Shown here: piece after piece, positions 13,401 through 23,600 of the stretch
How positions within the stretch are numbered: position 1 is the first letter of the stretch
Layout: each line of letters begins with the position of its first letter
Assembly (NCBI RefSeq): GCF_023343835.1
Contig: NC_064437.1
Coordinates: forward strand, 48,275,972 to 48,339,971
DNA length: 64,000 bases
From: Lagopus muta
Lineage: Eukaryota; Chordata; Aves; Galliformes; Phasianidae
Direction of reading: 5' to 3'
Made by a program: the position numbers and the translations under genes
Notes under the pieces: generated by a model
Databases searched by the model: none
Seen by the model: the letters and a program-made list of their open reading frames with translations, nothing else
Told to the model about the DNA's origin: nothing

Positions 13401-16400
13401 AGAGCAGTCAAGCAGCATGTCCTCAGCAGTTTGGGTTTGGAATGAAAATAAGATCTTTGTGCACTTGGACAGCTTAAGCATTTGGAGCAACAAAAGCAAG
13501 TGAGAAGTACTCCACTACCCATGTATTTGTTTCTTTTAACTTATTAGCTGTGCTTGTTTAAAGATGAACATGAGATCTATGATACCACATGACTCGATCT
13601 TACTGCGTGCCATAGGAGAAGTGAGCGCACCAGTGGCGCGATACGTTGCTGCGCCTCATGCAGAGAGATCGACTTGCTGCAAACAGAAAAATTTCTGCTG
13701 CTTCTGTTCAATACTTCTAAGTCTTCCACTGCAGCTCCAAATAAGATCAGGCCTGCCTAACTCAGGGGTACAGCATACAGACTGCACAAGACTGCAGCCA
13801 GCAAATGTGCAGTTCTTGCAGCTTCAAGAGACTTGCTCATTAGAGCATTTGCAGAGAGAAAGGTGATCTAATGTGGCTCTGACATAGTCAGACAACCCTA
13901 AGGAGGACAGTAGCAGGTCTCCTTCCCACACATGCTGCATTTTCTTTTCACCATGACAGTTTCTCAGACACCAAAGGCTTAGTTCCACTGCTCTGATCTT
14001 GCCTATCCCATAGAGCCTGCAATCAACTTCTGGAATGAAAAAAACTGTAAGAGCTCAGTTGTTTTTACTCTTCTCTAATTGGCACCACGTATATTATACC
14101 AATAACTTCACTAGCAGATGATCTTTCTCTTCTGAAGGTTATTGCCTGCAGGATTAGGTCCTCACAGACTCTGCCTGGCAGAATGGAAAAGAAAATCATG
14201 ACCCAGTAAAGTAATTGCAGTAAAATGCAGTGCTTACATGCACAAGGAGAAGGGATTTTATGTCCTAGAGATGTGAGATTGCATCTTTCCATGAGAAAGC
14301 AAAGCAAAGCAGATTTAAAGTCATTTTGGTTCACATGGGCTGACTTCACAGACACAATTTGTCAATCAGCTAAAGAGTGTGCCACAGGATTAAATCCTGG
14401 AGTCTTCAGAGTCAATTCTTCAATCCCATTGTTAGACAGCTAATTAAAACTGAATGCACCTCGTTCCATAATGGCAAGGTACTAATGAAGGGATACAATG
14501 CTCAGGACAAGTGAGGATACCCGCTGGTGGACACGGATTGGTTTTTCTGGGGACTCTCCCATTAGAAATTGGAGCCAGGATTCTTTGCCGATGCGTATCA
14601 GTGTGGATCCAAATTTCTGTCCACTGCATTTCCAGATTTGGCCAGCTGCTAACAGCTGGTGTCCTGCCTCCTCCCTACCAGGAACACCCCGGCTCTTCTC
14701 AGCACAGATCAATAACCAGTTTGTTTCTAAAGAACTTTCCCAAGGTCCAAGATCCACCCACTCAGACAACCCTCCCTGACTCCAGAAATGTTCTTAATGG
14801 ATTCACAGAATATCCCAAGTTGGAAGGGACCCATAAGGGTCACCAAGTCCAACCCAAGTCCTCATGTTGAGCCATATGCCACAATATGCCACATCTGCAT
14901 CTAAACACACCCCCAGCCAGCATGTACACCCCCTCTCAGCACCACATGCATTCTGTCAAAGCACGAAAGCCACAAAGGACCTATAGCTCCAAAGATCTGG
15001 CACGCCAATGTTACCCATATGGACTGTAAGACAATCTCATTAAAAGCAGCTTTGCTGTTGCCTTTGCCACTAGTTCCTAGGAGTGAGGATGGTTTCTAAA
15101 ACCAAGGGCCCAAAAAACTTTTACTGCAGCTTTTCGCCAATTGGTTTCTCTTTCAACCTCTTGAAGGCTATAAAGACTCAATCTGCAACTGAAGTAAAAG
15201 AGAATCTTCCCACTGGAACATAAATGCATGACTATTGCTCTATTGGGTCCAATCTGCAGTGGAGCAGGACATGCAGTGCCTGAGCCAACATGCAAGACCT
15301 GTAGTCTGCTAAAAGAAAATATACGCTTTTCTGTCCACAACACAAAGGAGGAGGAGCTTGCTTACACAACCAGCTTTCTGCTGCTCGGTGTCAGTAACTC
15401 TAAGCAAACCCTTTTGTCCTTCGCCATGATTTCCCCAAATAGAAGATGACCAATAACAGTAACCACCTCAGTAAAGTGCTCTCTGATCTTTTGAAGAGAA
15501 ACAGGAATGCAGCATGCTGATAATTGGGAGCACACAAGGATGGTTTAGACAAGGAAATCACTCTGCAGAACATATCCCATGCCACCAAGAGAACCCATAA
15601 AACAAACAAACAAAACACCAAAACCACTAGATGCGTGCTAATGCATCTTCCACAAAGTCAAAATGCCTTTGGTCTCGACATCATTTAGCTCTGAAAACTG
15701 AATCCTGACTAACGATACCTTTTTCTTGTTGAAGACAGGGACATACTGGCTCCTGAGTGGCAGTGGCATTTGCCCCACACAGGCAGTGCAGGAGACCTGA
15801 TGGGTCTAACAGTTCTCCCACCTGGGAACTGGCACAGCGCAAACCTTGCTTATGGGCAAGAGTCACAAAGAGGCTTCAGGATTTCGTAGCACCACATCCC
15901 ACCTATAATCCAGGAGGCACTGGGTAGCACAGTGCGCATAAGTCCAACAGTTACCTCCTGTATTTTAACTCCTGGCTGTTCAGCCAAAGCAGTGCACTGA
16001 GCAAATGAGTTCACACTATTTGAGAACCACCTGTGGGTGCACCTACACACGCAGGCTTCATTCTACTTGTCACAACGTGTCCATGGATGAGAGCTTACCC
16101 AGACCCTCAGGACATATCTAAATTAGAACCACATGGTATTACAGAAAAGTGCTTGCCAGCATATTTTAATATACATAACAACTCAAACACAGGTTTAGAC
16201 AGCTCCAAAGAAGTCGGTCAGAAGCAAGATCTATGAAATCTTACAGCGATCACGTAAAAAAGGCAATCACTGCATACCTGCACCCACAACTTAGCTGTAG
16301 GCAGACCTGCACGGACAGCCCCGTTATGGCCGATTCCCGCAGGTGCCATTCCCGCACCTCTCTGCAGCCTCAGCACCGGGGGATGCGGGAAGAACCGCTC

Positions 16401-16830
16401 AGCCCCAGCTCTCACAGCCCGCGCCCCGCAACCAGAGGGTGTCCCGATTCCCCAGGTCTGCCCGTGCCTAACCCGTGGTGAAGTGCGAATCTCCCCTAAA
16501 GGCTCCGGCTGGGAAACGCTTGCGTCTGGGGGAACAAAAGCAAGGACCCTTGCCCTGCACGCGGTGCTCGGCTCTGCGGGAGACGAGGAAAGCACTGAAA
16601 GAGGGGGGAGGAAGCAACACGGAGGCAGCGAAGGGTGAATAACCATTTTTAAACGTGACTGTCACTTACTTATCCAGAATGAAGTAGAGATCAAAGGCGC
16701 CGTGACAGGAGCGCTGCTCTTCGTGTTCTTCCTCCTCCTCGGGCCGGGCGCAGCAGCTCAGGCTCCCGCTCGCCAGCAAGAAGCAGCACAGAAGTGCCGC
16801 TCTCTCCACGCTGCTCCTGCCACTCGCCAT
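1419..16830 (-). CDS. ANTXRL: ANTXRL-like anthrax toxin receptor family gene, 5' part (9 coding exons, continues past left edge)
   Basis: Nine exons with consistent splice sites and phases join into about 237 residues. The order is a signal peptide (hydrophobic residues about 11-27), an acidic linker with five consecutive Glu, the family motif [17 protein letters not shown], and a vWA domain to about residue 217. A segment ILKKSCIEI...PSSVC follows, leading towards the Ig-like domain seen in ANTXR1/2. The metal-binding MIDAS is complete: D53, S55, S57, T121 and D153. Family members are single-pass membrane proteins that bind extracellular matrix ligands. The Ig-like, transmembrane and cytoplasmic parts are not in the window. 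The symbol is chosen because the gene sits next to ZNF488 and RBP3; by sequence alone it could be called ANTXR1/2-like. The start ATG has a good context (A at -3, G at +4). Unusual points are a GC donor after exon 3 and a 34-nt exon 5. The identity of the family is certain; the paralogue is inferred from synteny. Confidence 0.9.
1583..1663 (-). CDS. ANTXRL: ANTXRL coding exon 8
   Basis: This 81-nt phase-0 exon has acceptor TTTGCAG|CT and donor TCA|GTAAGC. It encodes [18 protein letters not shown] and then YALRGTIDS, the last vWA strand and helix, with the family pattern of VFPV followed by GGF-ALKG/ALRG. Confidence 0.92.
1862..1930 (-). CDS. ANTXRL: ANTXRL coding exon 7
   Basis: This 69-nt phase-0 exon has acceptor TGTTTAG|GC and donor CAG|GTAACC. 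It encodes [19 protein letters not shown] and then NETQ, the vWA strand with the family YCVGV motif. Confidence 0.93.
2041..2120 (-). CDS. ANTXRL: ANTXRL coding exon 6
   Basis: This 80-nt exon has acceptor CATGTAG|GA and donor GAA|GTAAGT. It encodes [18 protein letters not shown] and then VQFYYAEQE. It carries MIDAS D153 in the conserved ALTDG motif. Confidence 0.93.
4069..4102 (-). CDS. ANTXRL: ANTXRL coding exon 5 (34-nt micro-exon)
   Basis: Acceptor CTGCAG|GC and donor GGAG|GTAGGT bound an exon encoding [11 protein letters not shown] plus one base. It matches the family segment A-N/S-E-Q-I after the EGF/EGL motif. The phases fit both neighbours. Confidence 0.85.
4206..4287 (-). CDS. ANTXRL: ANTXRL coding exon 4
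   Basis: This 82-nt exon has acceptor CTAAAG|G and donor AAAAGG|GTCCGT. It encodes [20 protein letters not shown] and then MHEGFKR. It contains MIDAS T121. The next intron is only about 103 bp. Confidence 0.88.
5778..5849 (-). CDS. ANTXRL: ANTXRL coding exon 3 (followed by GC donor)
   Basis: This 72-nt exon encodes [17 protein letters not shown] and continues to LTENR. The acceptor is TTTCAG|T. The phase and the family alignment force the end at CAG|GCAAGT, a GC-AG intron. Confidence 0.9.
5991..6062 (-). CDS. ANTXRL: ANTXRL coding exon 2
   Basis: This 72-nt exon has acceptor GCACAG|G and donor AAG|GTAATT. It encodes [16 protein letters not shown] and the following residues to FI, phase 2 at both ends. 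It carries MIDAS serines S55 and S57. Intron 1 upstream is about 9.9 kb. Confidence 0.92.
7445..7539 (+). mobile_element. CR1 LINE 3' end fragment
   Basis: The sense-orientation 3' end reads GGATTGGACTCTATC, then GGAGGTCCCTTCC, then CCCTACAATTCTGTGATT. This is the pattern of avian CR1 tails. It lies inside ANTXRL intron 1 and opposite to the gene's direction. Confidence 0.75.
8801..9000 (-). mobile_element. CR1 LINE fragment (antisense to + strand)
   Basis: It begins with CATAGAATCATGAAGGCTGG on the plus strand, followed by AAAGACCACTAGTATC and a diverged body containing GAACACCTCCAGGGACAG. That is the reverse complement of a CR1 3' part. The far boundary is approximate. Confidence 0.75.
11474..11496 (+). 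repeat. G-rich tract, possible G-quadruplex
   Basis: GGGG-T-GGGG-AAC-G10 inside ANTXRL intron 1, on the non-transcribed-sense plus strand. Confidence 0.7.
12414..12448. repeat. TA microsatellite
   Basis: Two alternating T/A runs are separated by a short TGTAAA interruption, inside ANTXRL intron 1. Confidence 0.9.
12970..12995 (+). repeat. Poly-A tract
   Basis: A run of about 20 A inside ANTXRL intron 1. No element body is recognisable next to it. Confidence 0.85.
14800..14950 (-). mobile_element. CR1 LINE 3' fragment
   Basis: The plus strand reads ATTCACAGAATATCCCAAG, then TTGGAAGGGACCCATAAGG and CACCAAGTCCAACCC, the reverse complement of a CR1 tail. The distal boundary is approximate. Confidence 0.75.
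16670..16830 (-). CDS. ANTXRL: ANTXRL coding exon 1 (signal peptide, start of vWA)
   Basis: ATG at 16830-16828. The exon encodes 53 residues plus two bases and ends in FDLYFILD. The donor is GATAA|GTAAGT (phase 2). A hydrophobic stretch, [16 protein letters not shown], is the likely signal peptide, followed by EEEEEHEE before the vWA domain. Confidence 0.9.
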
Positions 16831-16858
16831 TTTTTCCCTTCCTTAATTCTTCCTCCTT

Positions 16859-16881
16859 CCCCCCTCCCCTCCCCCCCTCCC
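16859..16881 (-). promoter_or_regulatory. G-quadruplex motif in ANTXRL 5' leader or core promoter
   Basis: On the minus strand the order is G3-A-G7-A-G4-A-G6, four guanine runs joined by single-A loops. It ends 29 nt upstream of the start codon, so it lies in the 5' UTR or directly at the transcription start. Confidence 0.75.
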
Positions 16882-17689
16882 TGTCTGTCTCTTGAGAAGA
16901 GCCGAGGGAGGAGAGAGAAGAAGAAAAAACAAAACAAATAGGAAAAAAAAAAAACAACCAAACCAACACAACACCCACACCACCAAACCGCTAACTTCAG
17001 GATCTCGGCTCAAGGCTGTAGAGTGCCCGCGGGCACCGGGCTGCGGCTCAAGGCCGGTGGCGGGCTGGGGGCTGAGCCCGGCCGCAGGGTCCCCGGAGCC
17101 CCGTCCCAGCGACCCGCCACCCGCCCCGAGCTCGGCTGCGGCTCCGGCTCCGCACGGAGCGCAGCGGCTCCCTCCGCAAGGCCAGAGGCAGGAAGGGGCA
17201 GAGGGAGGGGAGCCGCGGGGGGAGACAGGATCTTATGGGGGAAAGCTGAACCGGGACTTTCCTGTTCCGGGATGCCGTGGAAAGGCTGCGGCGAGCGGGG
17301 CAGCGAGAGGAAGAGAGAGCTGCGCTCCGGCCCCGCCGCTGCCGCGCCCCCCCCTCCCCCGCGGTCACGAGGTGGGGGTCTACTTCCAGCATGCCCCCGG
17401 TACGAGCGGCAGAGGGACTGCATAGGTGGAGCGGGGTGGAATATGTGGTAGTAGGAGTGATGAGCATCATTGCAAAAAGCTGTGAGAAACCGAGGAGAAG
17501 GACGCGGATAGGGCACATGTGCAAAATTGAGTTGCGGAGTGCAATTGTAGTAGTGATTGCTGGGGGGCAGGGGTAGACAGGTTTTCACGACTCTCTCGTG
17601 TCACAGCACGTTCCTTCGTCTCTGTGGTGAAAAGTTTGACTTAGTCGCAACTGTACCCTGCAGGCAATGAGGGTGATGAAACGAAAATC

Positions 17690-18700
17690 TCTTAGCAGTG
17701 CTTCTTACGGCGGCATAACCCCACCCGCCCGGTTACAAAGCTCTGCCCCCAAGAGTCGCCCCGGCCCATTTGGATGCTGACTCCAAACTTTGCATAACCG
17801 CTGCCTTCCAGCCGCTCTTCCCTCCCCCACTGCCGCTGTAGCTCTAATTAATGGAAAGAGCCACAGGGAGGGATGAGCGCAGAGTCACTTTGCATGATGG
17901 ACCCGGGACCATGACATTTCTCCCTATGTCTTTGAACACGATTCAAGGTCGAGGGAATCAGACCCCCCGTGGGGTACTGGCACGCTGCCCCGCCGGTTCT
18001 GCCCCAGAACACCCGTCGCTCTGATGGGGCCGAGGGGGGAGGGGGGCTTCGGCCGCGCCTCGCACCGTACAGCCGTTCTTAGGAGCAAAAAGTACCCTCT
18101 CCTCCCCGCGAACAGTCGGCATCCAAGGGGACGCGCGCTCTGGGATGGCACAAAGCGACGCCAGGCCTTACCCTTGCCCCCCTCTCCCCTCCCCGCATGT
18201 ACATGGGTGGACGCGTAGCCCTCTCCCCGCCTCAGCTCCCCCCGCAGCACCCGCGTGCTTTGTGCGCCGTTGGCCGTTTCCCACGGGTCCAAAATAAAGA
18301 TTGCTCAGCAGAGAGAGACTGAGCATCTCTCCTTCCTTTCCCCGTTCCTGGGCTGTGCAGGCACATCCGACCGCGGCGGTGGTGGGGGACTTCACGAGAG
18401 AAGAGAAGGGGTCCGCAAGGTTTCAGCCGCTTGTCCAGCTGGGATTACGCACAGCTGCCAGCTGGACGCATGGCTCGAGCTTACTGCTTTAAAACTTTTG
18501 TGCGCTGGCCAGCTCAGCTCCAGCGATTACTTAGATCACGGAGAAATACAAGAAACCCACATCCTCTCTGGTGACATTCACCAAAAATGAGCAAGCAGCC
18601 TCCGGGCAGCAGAAATCTTTTCCCCCTCTTTCCCCCCGCCCCCCACCTCCATCACACTCCGGCTGTGCCGCAGTTCGGTCCCGGGGCACCTCCTGACAGT
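17690..18700. promoter_or_regulatory. Second GC-rich CpG block, unassigned
   Basis: GC-rich intergenic DNA lies upstream of ANTXRL. It includes two copies of ACTTTGCAT (17787-17795 and 17887-17895) and a TAATTA site at 17845-17850. No exon is recognised. It could be a distal promoter or enhancer. Confidence 0.4.
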
Positions 18701-18898
18701 GCAGCGCTCCCCACATCCCCTTACAGAGTATTGGGCTTCCAGATCCCATTTCAGATTCGGATTGTTTCGTAAAATACCATAGCAGGCTTCCAAGCAGGTT
18801 ACAAAGAAAAATATGACCTTGGCTGTTTTCCGATAATGTGCATTGTCCCTCATCTAGGGCAGCCACCGACTCGCTCTGCTGCAAGGCCCGACCCCAGA

Positions 18899-19150
18899 TC
18901 GTAGAATCATAGAATCACAGAGTATCTCGAGTTGGAAAGGGACCCACGAGGATCATCGAGTTCAACTCCCGGCTCCACACCCAACCGCACAAAACTCAGA
19001 GCTGAGACTGAGAGCGTTGTCCAGTCGCTCCCTGAACTCCGGCACTTGGCACCGTGACCACTACACAGCATGTTCCATGCCCACCGCCTTCTGGTGAAGA
19101 ACCATTTTCCCAGCACCCTCCCGATGCTCCCCTTGGAGGATCCGCACCCA
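18899..19150 (-). mobile_element. CR1 LINE 3' fragment between CpG blocks
   Basis: The plus strand reads TAGAATCATAGAATCACAG, then GTTGGAAAGGGACCCACGAG and GATCATCGAGTTCAACTCC. Farther in, CACCGTGACCACT and CTTCTGGTGAAGAACCATTT match the CR1 body. It is an antisense copy inserted between two GC-rich blocks. The upper boundary is approximate. Confidence 0.8.
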
Positions 19151-19799
19151 CAGAGCATCGCTCTGCAGGGTACAGAGATCCGCTCAGCCCCTTCCCGAGT
19201 CCCAGGTAGCTGTTGGTTCAATAAAAGCTGCAAAAGTAGGAGCGCCAGAGACAGGGGCCGCAATTGGAATGGCTCAGCTCAGACCACAGCCAGAAGGTGC
19301 TCTTTTGAGGTCGGTGGAGCCGCTCCCGCCTCTCTGGAACCAGCCCGAGGAGCGCAGCTCCGGCTCCAGTCCCCGCGCTGCGCGTGGAGCGTGACTCAGG
19401 ATCGGTGTGAGATTACTCGTTAATTGTAGCGCAAATCCGTTCTTTCAAAAGCATTACGGAGCTGACGTTTCTTTTCCCTGTACAGGCCAGTATTCAGATT
19501 ACACGGACACTAATCAAATAAGCTGGGTTATTGCCTTTGTCAACATGTTCATAAGGATTTTCTGCCAGGCGTTAAAGGCATTTATATGGAACGACATCTT
19601 TCAAAAGCAATGTTGCTGTCCGGATTTGGGGAATATTTGCTTCTGACAAGACGTGTGATGGCTGTATTTGCCATACCAGCTGTGCCATCAGCCGCTTCAA
19701 ACCTCAGATTCCTCATTTTACATTCCCGCATTTTGCATCCAGCCGGTGCTCTCCGTGAAGCACCAATTTTCGCGTTTAGACAGTTCGCATCGATACGCG

Positions 19800-20620
19800 C
19801 GATGCCCCAAACGCCACCGCAATCAGCAGCCGTGTCGGGCGCTGCGAAGGAGCACCGGGAACGCATCCAAAGGCTTTGCCCTTTTTTTCCCCCAACTTTA
19901 AAAGAAAGTCCTCTTCCCAGCGAACTGTTACACCGGGGAACCCCTCCCACCTCCTGCTCGCGGACTCGCTGCTACCCGGGGGGGTTCCGCGGGGGAAGCG
20001 GCGGGGCTCGGGAGAAGGGGGGGTCGCTTTGGGCGGGGAGCGGCGGTGGTGTCGGGGAGGGGGACGCGGCCGCGCCGGGGCGGTGCGCGGGGTGGGGTGT
20101 GAGGTGGGGGGGGGGCGGCCCTGGAGTGGGATGCGGGCTCCGCGGGGACGCGGCCGCAGCCGGCTGCTGGAGTGAGGGCTGAGCGGAGCCCGTGAGCGCG
20201 GAGAGGTGAGAGGAGTTGAGGTGGAGGGGATACGGGGGCGGGCCGGCAGGCGAGGGAGGGCCGGGGTGGCCGTGGTGCCGGCGGCAGAGAGCGTTCAGCG
20301 CGGGGCGAAGCGGGCAGCTGCCGTCGGGCTGCTCTCCTTGGCGGTAAGAAGGGGGCAAAGGGGGTGAAGCGGCTCTCAGACGGTAGTGGGCGGGCGGGCG
20401 GCCCCGAGGGTCCGCGTTCCCGGCGGAGCTGTCCGGGCAGCGGGGTCGGGAGGGAGAGCCGCCGTCCTCAGCTCCTCCTCGGCAGCCCCGCGGCGCTCCG
20501 CTGCCTCCCGGCTCCTCGCCCCCGTCCGGACAGCTCGGGCGACGGCTGCCCCTTTGGTCTCTCTCTTCTTTCTTCTGACTGAGACGGGTCGGAGCCTTCG
20601 TGGCTTCGGGTGCTTGGTTA
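19800..20620 (+). promoter_or_regulatory. CpG island, candidate ZNF488 promoter and noncoding first exon
   Basis: This is the most CpG-dense part of the window. A good plus-strand donor, GGCG|GTAAGAAG, has its GT at 20344-20345. The ZNF488 exon at 30858 starts with a clear acceptor only a few bases before its ATG, so an upstream noncoding exon is required, and this island is the best visible source. The link is inferred. Confidence 0.5.
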
Positions 20621-23600
20621 GGGTCTGATCGCTTTAAGAAACAGATGAACTTTCTTTGGAATCTCTCTCCACACTACTCCGTATTTCTATCCTTTGTAAA
20701 GATATCCATGCTCCTTAGCAGGAATTTCTTACTGGTTCTGTAAGTTGGAAACCGCTCTCGTCATCACTTGGAAATGTCACTTTGGTCTTTACGTTTATAA
20801 ATCCTTTGTGTAAAGGTTTCTGTAGGAACAGAGTCGGGTACAAAGGGGGGAAGCATCACGTTTGCTCTGTGGTCGGATGGGTGCTACTGCGGGAGATGGC
20901 AGTGGCAAACGTTGTGCGAGTTTGCACTAATTCTGTATTTTCCATGTAGCTGCTCTTAAATTAGAAGCATTTGCATTCGTGGGTTGAATTGGGGAATTTA
21001 CAGATTCTTGCTGTGGAGCTGTCCTCTCTTTCTGGCTTTCAATAAAGCCAGACGTAGCGCTCATAGCTCCACTTACTCTTCATTAGGTATCATTGCTAAT
21101 AGAAAGAGGGATTTAGTCAAGCAAGTGAAAAACCGGAAGGTTAAATTTATGGTTTATTTTTTAGAAAATGTGTAAAGTGACACCAAATGGTTGTATGCTG
21201 TTTATGAGAGAGCACATTTATGTGGGATTCAGGAACATCCCCTGTGTCAAAGCAAAGCATTGCTCTGCAGAACCTGACAGAAATATCATCTTATTGAAAG
21301 AAAAAAAAAAAAGCTCCAAAGACATAGAAGCATTAAAGTTAAAATATTACTTTAACTTCTATTAACTGAGTGGGAGAGAACAAAATAATAATAATAGTAG
21401 CAGTAGTAGTAATAATAAAAATATAAAAATAGATTCAGTGTGAGGAATTATAGAGTGAATGGAAGATTTTGCAGAAGAAATGACTTACCCTAAATCCTGG
21501 CATATCATATGTGTGTTTTTCCATGTCTGTAATGCTATGAATCTGTTAATATGGTTCTTCTCCAGCACTTGTTACCTGTATTTGCTGTTAATAAATCAGC
21601 TCAACGAACAAAGTGCTGTTATTTCGTGCAGCTGAAGAAACCTCCAACATGAACCATGTGAATGTGGCTACTCCTGAAATATTTATCTTGAAATGCAAAT
21701 GGCAAGTATATAAAATTGCAAAAGATCCTACAGCTGTGCATATGTACTGTAGCTGTAGCCATATGTACACTGTGAGTGAGTGGCTGTGTTTATGTGTATA
21801 TGCACATGAACACAGAAATCAATATATTCGTTTCTTGTTGAGCAGATATCACATTTTTTCAAAAATTGAAAGTTACCAAAAATAAATGCAGGACTGTGAA
21901 ATGAAAATGAACCATCCACGTCTTGCACAGCAACCAGATAAAGTCATTTCTTGTAATCTATGAAAAGGAGACATGAATTTGAATTGGATGGAGAGAGCAG
22001 AGGTGGTTATTCTTTTCCTAAGTTACAGATGCTGTTGCTGTGTGGCTGTGGCGCATCAGTCTGGCTGCATTGGCTTGTGCTGGCTGCTCGCTTTGCAGTG
22101 TTCTCTGTCTGCAAGTGGGGAATGGGGTTTTGTTTGCACGGATGTCCATGTAAAGATGAAATGCTCAGCCTCTGTGAGAACAGACGGGCCAGCACACACT
22201 GCCACAACCTGGGTCTCCCCAATGGATATAATAGCAGAGGAAAATTTGCATCGTTACTTTTTCTGTTCTGCTTCCCATGAAATGCTTTTGCTGTTTTAAC
22301 ATACACATTTGCTGTATGCTCTTTCTAGTGTAGTGTGAGAAATAGAGGCACTTTGGGATTTGTTTTCTCTCCCTTCTTGGTTGTGCCCTGTAAAATTCAA
22401 AATGCCTGTGACATTTTTGGGGCGTTGTACCTACTGTGGAACACTGAGCAGTGCCAGAACAGCAAGGGCAGGAGGCAGACCCAGTCTCTGAAGTGACCAC
22501 TGGCACAGTGCCAGCAGAAATATGAAATACACTGTGCTCTGAAATGAGGCTAATTCATAACATTTACAGGCCAATAATCCTCAGAGCTGACTGGAGAGCT
22601 ACAACATGCTCCTGGTTTCCCACAGGAACCTTGTTTTTAATGTTCTAGGCTTTGAAGATGCAAGAACAAAAGTAGTAGGTAAGGGTAATGCAGCACATGG
22701 ATGTTGTGTAGGCTGGTGAGGAGTCAGTCCTCCAGCATTGTGCCTTGCACCCAAAAATGAAATCTTTAAAAGGCATCAGACCACCGAGCTATAGTCATTT
22801 CCCTTTGTCTACTTGTGAATGACTTGCACAAGTCAACACCATCCACGAAGGCCCATTAGATCAAATGCAGTGCCAGGCAGAAGGATGTTATAATTGACAA
22901 AGAGCTGAGCTTGCTGTGGAGCTCCCACATGAAATTCACTGGGGCAGTGCACATACCCCTCCTGGAACTTGTTCCAGTCTTAATTATGTTTTCACCGAGC
23001 TAGATCTGACCCTGAACTTTGGACATTTCTTTCTTGAACTTCAAGTAAAGGATGGTAATTGCATTCATGTGGTCTTGGGGGAAAAGTTCTGCCTCTTTTT
23101 CAGAGGCAGCTCTGCATATCTTCATGGCAGCTGCTATGCATCAGGTGAGAGCCCTCTTCAGCTTTCCTTGTCTTCAGAGGAAACATCAAAGAAAACGGGA
23201 ATCTTACCTTTTAATCTGTGCTTCCAAGTGGTTCCTGATCTCACAAGGCTTGCTGAAGGCAGATGTGGAACTTGAAATACTTACTCATTTCGAAGCAGGG
23301 TTTTAACTCTGTCTTCTTCATTATTCCCACTGAAGACTGAGGGATACTTCGTAATAAAAAGGTTTGGCAGCTTCATGATTCACTAGACTGGGTATCCAGC
23401 CAAGATATAATGATGGCTCATCAGGAGCTGTCAGCTTGCATTGCCTGTACTGTGTGTTTCAGGTGATGGAAGACAATCTGAAGACCACAGAGCCTTAAAA
23501 TAGTAAGAGTTGGAGAGCTGCTCCCTGAAGGTACTGTGCAAATAGGATAGCAAAACTGTGAGCTTTCAATGAGCTTGGAGGTCTCTGATTCAGAAGAAAC

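Larger units (their letters stand above)
6063..16669 (-). other. ANTXRL intron 1 (about 10.6 kb)
   Basis: This intron runs from the GTAAGT donor at 16669 to the acceptor at 6063. It holds three CR1 fragments, a TA repeat near 12.4 kb, a G-tract near 11.48 kb and poly-A near 12.97 kb. No additional exon was recognised. Confidence 0.85.
16300..17450. promoter_or_regulatory. CpG island over the ANTXRL promoter and first exon
   Basis: The stretch is visibly GC-rich with many CG dinucleotides, in contrast to AT-rich flanks, and it covers the ANTXRL ATG. No TATA box is evident at a sensible distance. Boundaries are estimates by eye. Confidence 0.7.

Noticed and set aside
12856-13503. 215-aa plus-strand open frame
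   Set aside because: It runs through a poly-A tract coding Lys, has no family resemblance, and lies in ANTXRL intron 1.
16892-17588. Several long overlapping open frames on both strands (177, 192, 158 and 142 aa)
   Set aside because: GC-rich CpG-island DNA has few stop codons. The translations are Pro/Arg/Gly/Ala-rich in every frame.
19586-20182. 198-aa plus-strand open frame
   Set aside because: Its second half is a Gly/Arg-rich translation of a CpG island, with no domain and overlapping frames of similar length.
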